A stretch of 7,005 nt of DNA from an uncultured Thermomicrobia bacterium (GTDB lineage: Bacteria > Chloroflexota > Chloroflexia > Thermomicrobiales > JALYUS01). This document shows positions 1-7,005 of this stretch, piece after piece. The stretch lies in assembly GCA_937968015.1 (NCBI GenBank), contig CALBSO010000028.1:1-7005 (forward strand), read 5' to 3'. How positions within the stretch are numbered: the stretch's first letter is position 1; every line of letters starts with the position of its first letter. The position numbers and the translations under genes were made by a program. Under the pieces are notes generated by a model that was not told the DNA's origin, ran no database searches, and saw only the letters and a program-made list of their open reading frames with translations.

Positions 1-1
1 C

Positions 2-3000
2 TATCGTGGGGGGCGGCTCCTTGCGGCGGAGGAGTGGCGCGCACGCAATGAGGGGAGCCTGAACGCGCGCGAGCGTACGTTCCTGGATGCGAGCGTGGCG
101 CTGCGGGATCGGGAGCGGTTGCAGGCACGGCGGCGGGTGCAGCGGACGATCGGGGGGATGGCAATCGCGCTGCTGGTAATCGGGATAGTGGCAGTGTTGG
201 CGCTGCTCCAGCGGCAGACCGCAGTCGAGCAGCGTCAAGTTGCGCAGACGAATGCGAACGCTGCGGCGACGTCGGCGGTCCAGGCCCAGTCAGAGCGCAA
301 TAACGCGGCGGCGCAGCAGGCGACTGCGGTGGCTGAACGCAATACCGCAGTGACGCAGGCGCAGATCGCGAAGTCACGCGAGTTGGCAGCGAACTCGGTG
401 GCGCAACTGCCGACCGATCCCGAGTTAAGTGTGTTATTGGCGCGGGAGGCGATGCGTGCGTCCCGGACAGACGAAGCCGAGAATGCACTCCGTCGCGCGC
501 TGCTCGCATCACGCGTCCGCGTGACCTTCGTGGGTCACACGGACGTCATCCATGCCGCAACATTCAGCCCGGACGGGTCGCGCGTCGTCACCGCAAGCAA
601 TGACAAGACGGCGCGAGTCTGGGACGCCGTGACCGGCAAGCAGCTGCTCTCGCTCGTCGGCCACGCTGATAGAGTGGTTGGCGCGGCATTCAGCCCGGAC
701 GGCTCGCGCATCGTCACCGCGAGTGCGGACAACACCGCGCGGATTTGGGATGCCGCGACAGGCAAGCCGGTGCTCACACTCACTGGTCACACCGATACGG
801 TGTACAGCGCGGCGTACAGTCCGGACGGAGCGCGCATCGTCACCGCGAGCGCTGATAAGACCGCGCGGGTATGGGGCGCAGCGTCCGGCAGGCAGGAAGT
901 AGTCCTCACTGGGCACACCGATATAGTATACGGCGCGGCGTTCAGCCCGGACGGCTTGTACATTGTCACCGCAAGCGCTGATAAGACCGCGCGGATCTGG
1001 GACGTAGCGACGGGCCAAGAACTAGGTCCCCTCACTGGTCACACGGATCGTGTGTGGAGCGCGGCGTATAGTCCGGATGGGTCACGAATCGTCACCGCCA
1101 GTTCGGACTTTACCGTACGTGTATGGGACGTGGTCACCGGCGGCAAGGAGGCGCTCACACTCATCGGCCATACCGATACGGTGGTGGGCGCGGTGTTTAG
1201 TCCGGATGGATCGCATATCGTCAGCGCGAGTAGCGATAACACCGCGCGGGTCTGGGACGCGGCGACAGGCAACCTTCTGCTCACGCTCACCGGTCACACG
1301 AACGGCGTAGCGAGTGCGGCGTTCAGCCCGGATGGCAGGCATGTTGTCACGGCGAGCTTCGATATGACGGCACGGATATGGGACATCGCAAATGGGGAGG
1401 AGTTGCGCGCGCCGTCCGGGCATACGAAGGAGATATACTCCGTTGCCTACAGCCCGGATGGATCGCGTGTTGTTACCGCAAGCGGTGACAACACCGCGCG
1501 GGTCTGGGACGCGGCGACGGGCAAGCCGCTGCTCACGCTCAACGGCCATACCGATGTGGTATTCAGCGCGGCGTACAGCCCGGACGGATCGCGCATCGTC
1601 ACTGCCAGTTGGGACAAGACGGTGCGGGTCTGGGACGCCGCGACCGGCAGGCAACGGCTCTCCATTACTATCCTCCACAGGGACAAGGTCTGGAGCGCGG
1701 CATATAGCCCGGACGGCTCACGCATTGTCACCGCGAGCAGCGACAGAACGGCAGCGGTCTGGGACGCAGCGACGGGCACGCAGTTGCTTACACTCACCGG
1801 CCACATCGATGAGGTGCATAGCGCGGCGTACAGCCCGGACGGCTCGCGGATCGTCACCGCAAGTCGCGACAAGACGGCGCGGGTCTGGGACGCGGCGACG
1901 GGCAAGCCGCTGCTCACGCTCACTGGCCATACCAATGCGGTGTTCAGTGCGGCATATAGCCCGGACGGCTCGCGTATCGTTTCCGCAAGCCTCGACAAGA
2001 CGGCGCGGGTCTGGGACGCGGTGACGGGCAATCTGTTGGCTACCCTCGTCGGGCACACGGGTGGGGTGTGGAGCGCGGCGTATAGCCCGGACGGCTCACG
2101 CATTGTCACCGCGAGCAGCGACAAAACGGCAGCGGTCTGGGACGCGGCGACGGGCACGCAGTTACTTACACTCACCGGCCACACCGATGTGGTGTACGGC
2201 GCGGCGTACAACCGCGATGGCTCGCGGATCGCCACCGCAAGCGCCGACAAATTGGCAGGCGTTTGGGACGCGGCGACGGGCAACCTCCTGCTCACGCTTA
2301 CCGGTCACACGATCGGAGCGCCCAACATCGCGTACAGTCCGGACGGATCGCGCATCGTCACCGCGAGTAGTGACAAGACGGCAGACGTCTGGGACGCGGT
2401 GTCGGGCAAGTTGCTGCTCACCCTTATCGGTCATACGGACATCGTGTACAGCGCGATGTACAGCCCGGACGGCTCGCGTATCGTCACTGCCAGTTGGGAC
2501 AAAACTGTGCGGGTCTGGGACGCCGCGACGGGCAAGTTGCTGCTCACGCTCACCGGTCACACGGATAGGGTAACCAGCGCGGCATATAGCCCGGATGGAT
2601 CGCATATCGTCAGTACGAGTCGTGACAACACCGCGCGGGTCTGGGACGCCGCGACGGGCAACCTTCTGCTCACGCTCACGGGCCATGTGGCTAACGTATC
2701 CGGCGCGATGTACAGCCCGGACGGATCGCGCATCGTCACTGCCAGTTGGGACAAGACCGCGCGGCTGTGGGACGCCGCGACGGGCAGGCAACTGCTTACA
2801 ATCACCTCAACAAATGCCATACTCAATTCCGTCGCCTTCAGCCCCGACGGGACGCGTATCGTCGCGGGTGGGGCCGACGGACTCGTGCATGTCTGGGATG
2901 CATCGAGGGGTGCGCCACTGCTCACCCTTGCCCAAGGATCCGGCGGCGTCAACAGCGCATTATTCAGCCCGGACCAAACGCGGATCGCGGTCGCCACGCG

Positions 3001-3352
3001 CGATGGCTCGATCGGCATCTGGAGCGCGACGACCGGTACACTTCTTCTCACGATCCAAGGGCCCGCATCGGAAGCCGTCGCCGTCGGGTTCAGGCCGGAC
3101 GGGAACCAGCTCGTGGCAGTGTTCTATGATGATCCCAGCGCATCGAGCGTGGTCGTCGAATACGGGAAGGAATCCATTGGTTCGCTTGATCAGATACTCG
3201 CGCTGGCGCAAACCCGTATCACGCGCGATCTGACACCAGCGGAGCGCCAGCGCTTCCTGCATGAGGCTGCTCCCTCAACAGGCAAACCGTCTCCCGCAGT
3301 ACCTCCTCCTCCCACGGGCCGTTCCTCGCCATCCGCGACGACGCGTCCGTGA
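2..3352 (+). CDS. WD40-repeat protein, probable nSTAND/NLR-like signalling or defence NTPase (5'-truncated by window edge)
   Basis: The frame is open from base 2 to the TGA at 3350-3352, giving 1116 visible residues, and the true start lies upstream. A GTG at 95 could be taken as a start, but the 31 codons before it (reading YRGGRLLAAEEW, then ARERTFLDAS) match the linker that follows the NTPase region in bacterial nSTAND-WD40 proteins. Next come an Arg-rich stretch, one transmembrane helix (149-208, IGGMAIALLVIGIVAVLALL), an Ala/Gln-rich probable coiled coil (about 209-400), the helical motif PELSVLLAREAM (about 419-454), 21 WD40 blades (521-3184), and a C-terminal helix with LTPAERQRFLH followed by a Pro/Ser tail. 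Known of the family: the propellers sense a ligand or partner and the upstream STAND NTPase oligomerises to fire an effector. Function here is inferred, because no P-loop or effector is visible in the window. An alternative is a membrane-anchored WD40 scaffold without an NTPase. No terminator is obvious downstream. Confidence 0.85.
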   Translation, partial: YRGGRLLAAEEWRARNEGSLNARERTFLDASVALRDRERLQARRRVQRTIGGMAIALLVIGIVAVLALLQRQTAVEQRQVAQTNANAAATSAVQAQSERNNAAAQQATAVAERNTAVTQAQIAKSRELAANSVAQLPTDPELSVLLAREAMRASRTDEAENALRRALLASRVRVTFVGHTDVIHAATFSPDGSRVVTASNDKTARVWDAVTGKQLLSLVGHADRVVGAAFSPDGSRIVTASADNTARIWDAATGKPVLTLTGHTDTVYSAAYSPDGARIVTASADKTARVWGAASGRQEVVLTGHTDIVYGAAFSPDGLYIVTASADKTARIWDVATGQELGPLTGHTDRVWSAAYSPDGSRIVTASSDFTVRVWDVVTGGKEALTLIGHTDTVVGAVFSPDGSHIVSASSDNTARVWDAATGNLLLTLTGHTNGVASAAFSPDGRHVVTASFDMTARIWDIANGEELRAPSGHTKEIYSVAYSPDGSRVVTASGDNTARVWDAATGKPLLTLNGHTDVVFSAAYSPDGSRIVTASWDKTVRVWDAATGRQRLSITILHRDKVWSAAYSPDGSRIVTASSDRTAAVWDAATGTQLLTLTGHIDEVHSAAYSPDGSRIVTASRDKTARVWDAATGKPLLTLTGHTNAVFSAAYSPDGSRIVSASLDKTARVWDAVTGNLLATLVGHTGGVWSAAYSPDGSRIVTASSDKTAAVWDAATGTQLLTLTGHTDVVYGAAYNRDGSRIATASADKLAGVWDAATGNLLLTLTGHTIGAPNIAYSPDGSRIVTASSDKTADVWDAVSGKLLLTLIGHTDIVYSAMYSPDGSRIVTASWDKTVRVWDAATGKLLLTLTGHTDRVTSAAYSPDGSHIVSTSRDNTARVWDAATGNLLLTLTGHVANVSGAMYSPDGSRIVTASWDKTARLWDAATGRQLLTITSTNAILNSVAFSPDGTRIVAGGADGLVHVWDASRGAPLLTLAQGSGGVNSALFSPDQTRIAVATRDGSIGIWSATTGTLLLTIQGPASEAVAVGFRPDGNQLVAVFYDDPSASSVVVEYGKESIGSLDQILALAQTRITRDLTPAERQRFLHEAAPSTGKPSPAVPPPPTGRSSPSATTRP
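521..3184 (+). repeat. In-gene array of 21 tandem 126-bp WD40 repeats (three seven-bladed propellers predicted)
   Basis: The Gly-His that opens each unit falls at 533, 659, 785, 911, 1037, 1166, 1292, 1418, 1544, 1673 (Leu-His here), 1799, 1925, 2051, 2177, 2303, 2429, 2555 and 2681. Degenerate units follow at 2807, 2933 and 3059. The period is 126 bp, except units 5 and 9, which carry one extra codon. The consensus unit reads GHTDxVxSAAYSPDG, then SRIVTASxDKTARVWD, then AATGKxLLTLT. The structural tetrad Asp and Trp are kept in all of units 1-18. Units 19-21 lose the His, and unit 21 also loses the Trp, so only its PDG turn is recognisable. Twenty-one is three times seven, the usual blade number, so three propellers are likely. 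DNA identity between units is high, with stretches of 48 identical bases between distant units. Confidence 0.93.
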
Positions 3353-3407
3353 GGCATCACGTGACGTACGGGGCGCGAAACGCTGGCAATTTGCGCGAGC
3401 GTGCGTA

Positions 3408-3436
3408 TTGACGGGGTTGTGGGGGCTTGGTATACT
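3408..3436 (+). promoter_or_regulatory. Sigma70-type promoter of the str operon (extended -10)
   Basis: The -35 box TTGACG (3408-3413) and the -10 box TATACT (3431-3436) are separated by exactly 17 bp. A TG one base upstream of the -10 box (3428-3429) makes it an extended -10. Each box differs from the E. coli consensus by one base. Transcription should start near 3442-3444, leaving a leader of about 55 nt before the rpsL start. This is the only strong promoter I can see in the window, and its placement fits high-level expression of ribosomal genes independently of the WD40 gene upstream. Confidence 0.85.
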
Positions 3437-3498
3437 CTCCCTTCGCGGCTGTTGCACGGGCAGCAGGCGTGTATGTGGACTGAAGGAGAAACGTAGGG

Positions 3499-3951
3499 AT
3501 GCCAACGATTAGCCAGCTGGTGCGCAAGGGTCGAACGCCCGTGTCGAAGAAGACGAAAGCGCCAGCGCTCCAGTTCACAAACAACTCGCTGGGCCGGTAT
3601 GCCGGCCAGACGAAGGCGGGGAAGGGTTCGCCGCAGAAGCGGGGCGTCTGCACGCAAGTGAAGACGATGACCCCGAAGAAGCCGAATTCGGCCCTCCGCA
3701 AGATCGCCCGCGTCCGCCTCACCAATGGCATCGAAGTGACGGCGTACATCCCGGGCGAGGGGCACAACCTGCAGGAACACTCGGTCGTCCTCATTCGGGG
3801 TGGCCGTGTGAAGGACCTGCCGGGTGTGCGGTATCACATTGTACGGGGTACGCTCGATGCGCGTGGTGTCGAGGATCGGAAAAAGGGCCGGTCCAAGTAC
3901 GGCACCAAGGCACCTAAGGTCGGCGCGGCTACTGCCGCGAAGCGTCGGTAA
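3499..3951 (+). CDS. rpsL: 30S ribosomal protein S12
   Basis: S12 sits at the decoding centre of the 30S subunit and helps set the accuracy of tRNA selection. The 150-residue product matches the family along its length: MPTISQLVRKGR at the N-terminus, PQKRGVC (45-51), TPKKPNSALRK (58-68), GEGHNLQEHSV (86-96), GGRVKDLPGVRYH (101-113) and RSKYGTK (131-137). The lysines equivalent to E. coli K42 and K87 (K60, K105), where streptomycin-resistance changes occur, are wild type. The Asp that is methylthiolated in many bacteria (E. coli D88, here D106) is present. Two features are unusual: about 17 extra residues between PAL (22-24) and PQKRG (45-49), and a basic Ala/Lys/Arg tail (141-150). The start is supported by AGGAG at 3484-3488, 10 nt upstream. 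It is the first gene after the operon promoter and is followed by rpsG after 159 bp. Confidence 0.98.
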   Translation: MPTISQLVRKGRTPVSKKTKAPALQFTNNSLGRYAGQTKAGKGSPQKRGVCTQVKTMTPKKPNSALRKIARVRLTNGIEVTAYIPGEGHNLQEHSVVLIRGGRVKDLPGVRYHIVRGTLDARGVEDRKKGRSKYGTKAPKVGAATAAKRR

Positions 3952-3960
3952 TTGCAGACG

Positions 3961-3982
3961 CGGGTGAGCCATCGGCTCCCCG
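3961..3982 (+). other. Intercistronic hairpin 1, rpsL-rpsG gap
   Basis: Just downstream of the rpsL stop, CGGG (3961-3964) pairs with CCCG (3979-3982), and GAGCC (3966-3970) pairs with GGCTC (3974-3978). This leaves a single bulged T (3965) and an ATC loop. The stem is nine base pairs, mostly G-C, and has no T-run after it, so it does not look like a terminator. It may be part of a structured intercistronic element or may protect the mRNA. Confidence 0.55.
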
Positions 3983-4029
3983 GCTGTGCAACGACCGAAA
4001 ACCGACCCGCTAGGGTGTGAGCACGTCAG

Positions 4030-4064
4030 GAGCGGAAGGGGCAAAATCCGGCCCCCCGCTCTTT
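4030..4064 (+). terminator. Intercistronic hairpin 2 with short T-run, rpsL-rpsG gap (attenuator or partial terminator)
   Basis: GAGCGG (4030-4035) pairs with CCGCTC (4056-4061), and GGGGC (4038-4042) pairs with GCCCC (4051-4055). There is an AA bulge on the 5' side and an eight-base loop. TTT follows at 4062-4064 and then the sequence breaks to CGTG, so the U-tract is short. The stem has eleven pairs, nearly all G-C. It lies 30 nt before the rpsG Shine-Dalgarno, so complete termination would cut off S7, EF-G and EF-Tu. Partial attenuation, or a protein-binding structure, is more plausible. In E. coli the corresponding gap binds S7 and mediates translational feedback, but I cannot see a specific match to that site. 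Confidence 0.5.
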
Positions 4065-4110
4065 CGTGTGACTGGCAGTTTGTTTGGAATGTTGAGGAGA
4101 GCGAAGCGCA

Positions 4111-4581
4111 ATGCCGAGGCGAACAAAGGTTATCAAGCGTGAAACCCTGCCTGATCCCCGCTACGGGAGTGTTATTGTCCAGCAGTTCATCAACAAACTG
4201 ATGATGAACGGCAAGAAGGGACTCGCCGAGAGCATCGTTTACGAGGCGTTCGACAAGATTCATGAGCGCACCGGGCGCGACGCCTTGGAAGTCTTCGAGA
4301 CCGCGATGCGCAATGCCACGCCGGTGATCGAAGTGAAGCCGCGCCGCGTCGGTGGCGCGACATTGCAGGTGCCCGTCCCGATCGAGGGGCCACGCCGCAC
4401 CTCGCTTGCCATCCGCTGGTTGCTCGGCGCCTCACGTAGCCGCAATGGCCGCACGATGTCCGATCGGCTCTCAGCGGAAGTGCTCGATGCCTTCAACAAC
4501 ACCGGTGCGACGATCAAGCGCAAGGAAGACACGCATCGCATGGCGGAGGCGAACAAGGCGTTCTCGCACTACCGCTGGTAA
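4111..4581 (+). CDS. rpsG: 30S ribosomal protein S7
   Basis: S7 is a primary binder of the 16S rRNA 3' domain. It nucleates assembly of the small-subunit head and lies near the E-site tRNA. The 156-residue product has normal family length and keeps the hallmarks: MPRRTKVIKR, LPDPRYGS (13-20), NGKKGLAESIVY (33-44), the beta-hairpin region with RRVGGATLQVPV (78-89), and the C-terminal DTHRMAEANKAFSHYRW. The start at 4111 is preceded by GAGGAG at 4094-4099, an 11-nt spacing that is slightly long but acceptable. It lies between rpsL and fusA, as in the classical str operon. In many bacteria S7 represses translation of its own operon by binding the mRNA before rpsG. The wide, structured 159-bp gap upstream is compatible with that but does not prove it. 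Confidence 0.98.
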   Translation: MPRRTKVIKRETLPDPRYGSVIVQQFINKLMMNGKKGLAESIVYEAFDKIHERTGRDALEVFETAMRNATPVIEVKPRRVGGATLQVPVPIEGPRRTSLAIRWLLGASRSRNGRTMSDRLSAEVLDAFNNTGATIKRKEDTHRMAEANKAFSHYRW

Positions 4582-4588
4582 TGCGAGC

Positions 4589-4658
4589 GTCGGCAGTAGC
4601 CAGTCGGCAGAACACGCTCCGACTGACGACCGCCGACTGCTCACTGCTCACTGCTCAC
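4589..4658 (+). repeat. Heptanucleotide repeat cluster arranged as an inverted repeat, rpsG-fusA gap
   Basis: The right half reads with a 7-bp period: CCGACTG (4633-4639), CTCACTG (4640-4646), CTCACTG (4647-4653), CTCACCC (4654-4660), with another CCGACTG at 4619-4625. The same material as ACTGCTC occurs three times at 4636-4656. The left half carries the complementary form with the same period: CAGTAGC (4594-4600), CAGTCGG (4601-4607), CAG. GTCGGCAG occurs at 4589 and 4603. CAGTCGG (4601-4607) can pair perfectly with CCGACTG at 4619-4625 or at 4633-4639, giving alternative hairpins. It resembles the short tandemly repeated heptamers known in some bacterial genomes. Whether it is dispersed elsewhere in this genome cannot be seen here. 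Confidence 0.7.
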
Positions 4659-4692
4659 CCACAGAGGGCTTATTGAAACAACGAACACAACG

Positions 4693-4712
4693 GGAGCCTG
4701 GCGGAAGGCTCC
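4693..4712 (+). other. Hairpin upstream of the fusA ribosome binding site
   Basis: GGAGCCT (4693-4699) pairs perfectly with AGGCTCC (4706-4712) around a six-base loop (4700-4705). It ends 8 nt before the AGGA (4721-4724) that is the likely fusA Shine-Dalgarno. It lacks a T-run, so it is not a terminator. It could modulate initiation at fusA or simply separate the two cistrons. Confidence 0.5.
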
Positions 4713-4734
4713 GGCCGAACAGGAAAAAGAGGAC

Positions 4735-6882
<2,148 letters not shown>

Positions 6883-6892
6883 TTGAGTTGAT

Positions 6893-6919
6893 TGGGCCGG
6901 GCAGTGCTGCTCCGGCCCA
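6893..6919 (+). other. Strong hairpin in the fusA-tuf gap
   Basis: TGGGCCGG (6893-6900) pairs perfectly with CCGGCCCA (6912-6919). Inside it GCA (6901-6903) pairs with TGC (6908-6910) around a four-base loop, with one bulged T at 6911. The following bases, TTGTATTGAG, are T-rich but have no uninterrupted T-run, so a full Rho-independent terminator is not supported. Its position 11 bp after the fusA stop suggests a transcript-processing or attenuation element setting the EF-G to EF-Tu ratio. That role is inferred. Confidence 0.55.
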
Positions 6920-6949
6920 TTGTATTGAGAGACAGAGAGGTATCGAAGG

Positions 6950-7005
6950 ATGGGCAAGGCAAAGTTTGAGCGGACAAAGCCGCATGTCAATGTGGGGACG
7001 ATCGG
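6950..7005 (+). CDS. tuf: Elongation factor Tu, N-terminal fragment (cut by window edge)
   Basis: EF-Tu delivers aminoacyl-tRNA to the ribosomal A site as a GTP complex. Only the first 18 codons and two bases are present. They read MGKAKFERTKPHVNVGTI, and the last two bases begin a Gly codon, matching the conserved EF-Tu start that runs into the P-loop GHVDHGKT just outside the window. The ATG at 6950 is preceded by AGAGAGG (6934-6940) at 9-nt spacing, a good Shine-Dalgarno. A GAAGGA immediately before the ATG is too close to serve. It follows fusA by 67 bp in the usual str operon order and is probably cotranscribed. Whether a second tuf copy exists cannot be judged here. Confidence 0.95.
   Translation, partial: MGKAKFERTKPHVNVGTI

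Noticed and set aside
95..97. GTG at 95 as the start of the WD40 gene
   Set aside because: The frame is open to the left edge with family-like sequence, and there is no convincing Shine-Dalgarno before it.
1447..2295. Long minus-strand reading frame (282 codons) and similar ones opposite the WD40 gene
   Set aside because: The periodic repeat DNA keeps antisense frames open. The translations are just antisense of the blade consensus, with no known domain.
533..2806. Regular repeats considered as a CRISPR array
   Set aside because: The period is 126 bp, there are no short repeats separated by unique spacers, and the frame codes for WD40 blades.
3357..3364. Palindrome TCACGTGA after the WD40 stop as an operator
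   Set aside because: It is a single 8-bp palindrome with no second copy and no recognisable regulator site; it could be chance.
3374..3397. CGCGAAA and TTTGCGCG as a terminator for the WD40 gene
   Set aside because: The stem has a bulge, the loop is nine bases and there is no T-run after it, so it is weak evidence.
4005..4016. ACCC and GGGT mini-hairpin in the rpsL-rpsG gap
   Set aside because: A four-pair stem is too short to separate from chance.
3190..4263. Minus-strand frame of 357 codons spanning the WD40 end, rpsL and the start of rpsG
   Set aside because: It overlaps confidently identified genes and a promoter on the other strand, and its translation shows no recognisable family.
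4673..4678. TTGAAA as the -35 box of a fusA promoter
   Set aside because: No acceptable -10 box lies 16-18 bp downstream; the sequence there is GC-rich hairpin.

Overview
The window carries four genes, all on the + strand: the 3' part of a large WD40-repeat gene, then the start of a translation (str) operon in the order rpsL, rpsG, fusA, tuf. The DNA is moderately GC-rich, Shine-Dalgarno sequences are clear, and a sigma70-type promoter is present, so this is a bacterium. A TM plus Ala/Gln-rich linker plus highly regular WD40 array, next to an S12 with an internal insertion, makes me lean towards Chloroflexota (perhaps Thermomicrobia-like). That placement is inference from family memory and was not tested.

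Region 1 (2-3352): a reading frame open at the left edge. It encodes the C-terminal 1116 residues of what looks like an nSTAND/NLR-type WD40 protein: the end of a helical region, one transmembrane segment, an Ala/Gln-rich helical linker, 21 WD40 blades of about 42 residues (126 bp) and a characteristic C-terminal helix with a Pro/Ser tail. The N-terminal effector and NTPase domains, if present, lie outside the window. Eighteen blades are nearly identical except at three positions per blade, which coincide with the known ligand-contact positions of the propeller top face. This is the most interesting part of the window.

Region 2 (3353-3498): a short intergenic region with a near-consensus extended -10 promoter (TTGACG, 17 bp, TATACT) that starts the str operon.

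Region 3 (3499-7005): rpsL (S12), rpsG (S7), fusA (EF-G) and the first 18 codons of tuf (EF-Tu). Together they supply two proteins of the 30S subunit and the two GTPases that drive elongation. The gaps are wide for such an operon (159, 153 and 67 bp). Each contains an inverted repeat able to form an RNA hairpin, and the rpsG-fusA gap also has a 7-bp repeat array arranged as an inverted repeat. S12 has a 17-residue insertion relative to E. coli and a short basic C-terminal extension.

No RNA genes, CRISPR arrays, insertion sequences or attachment sites were seen.
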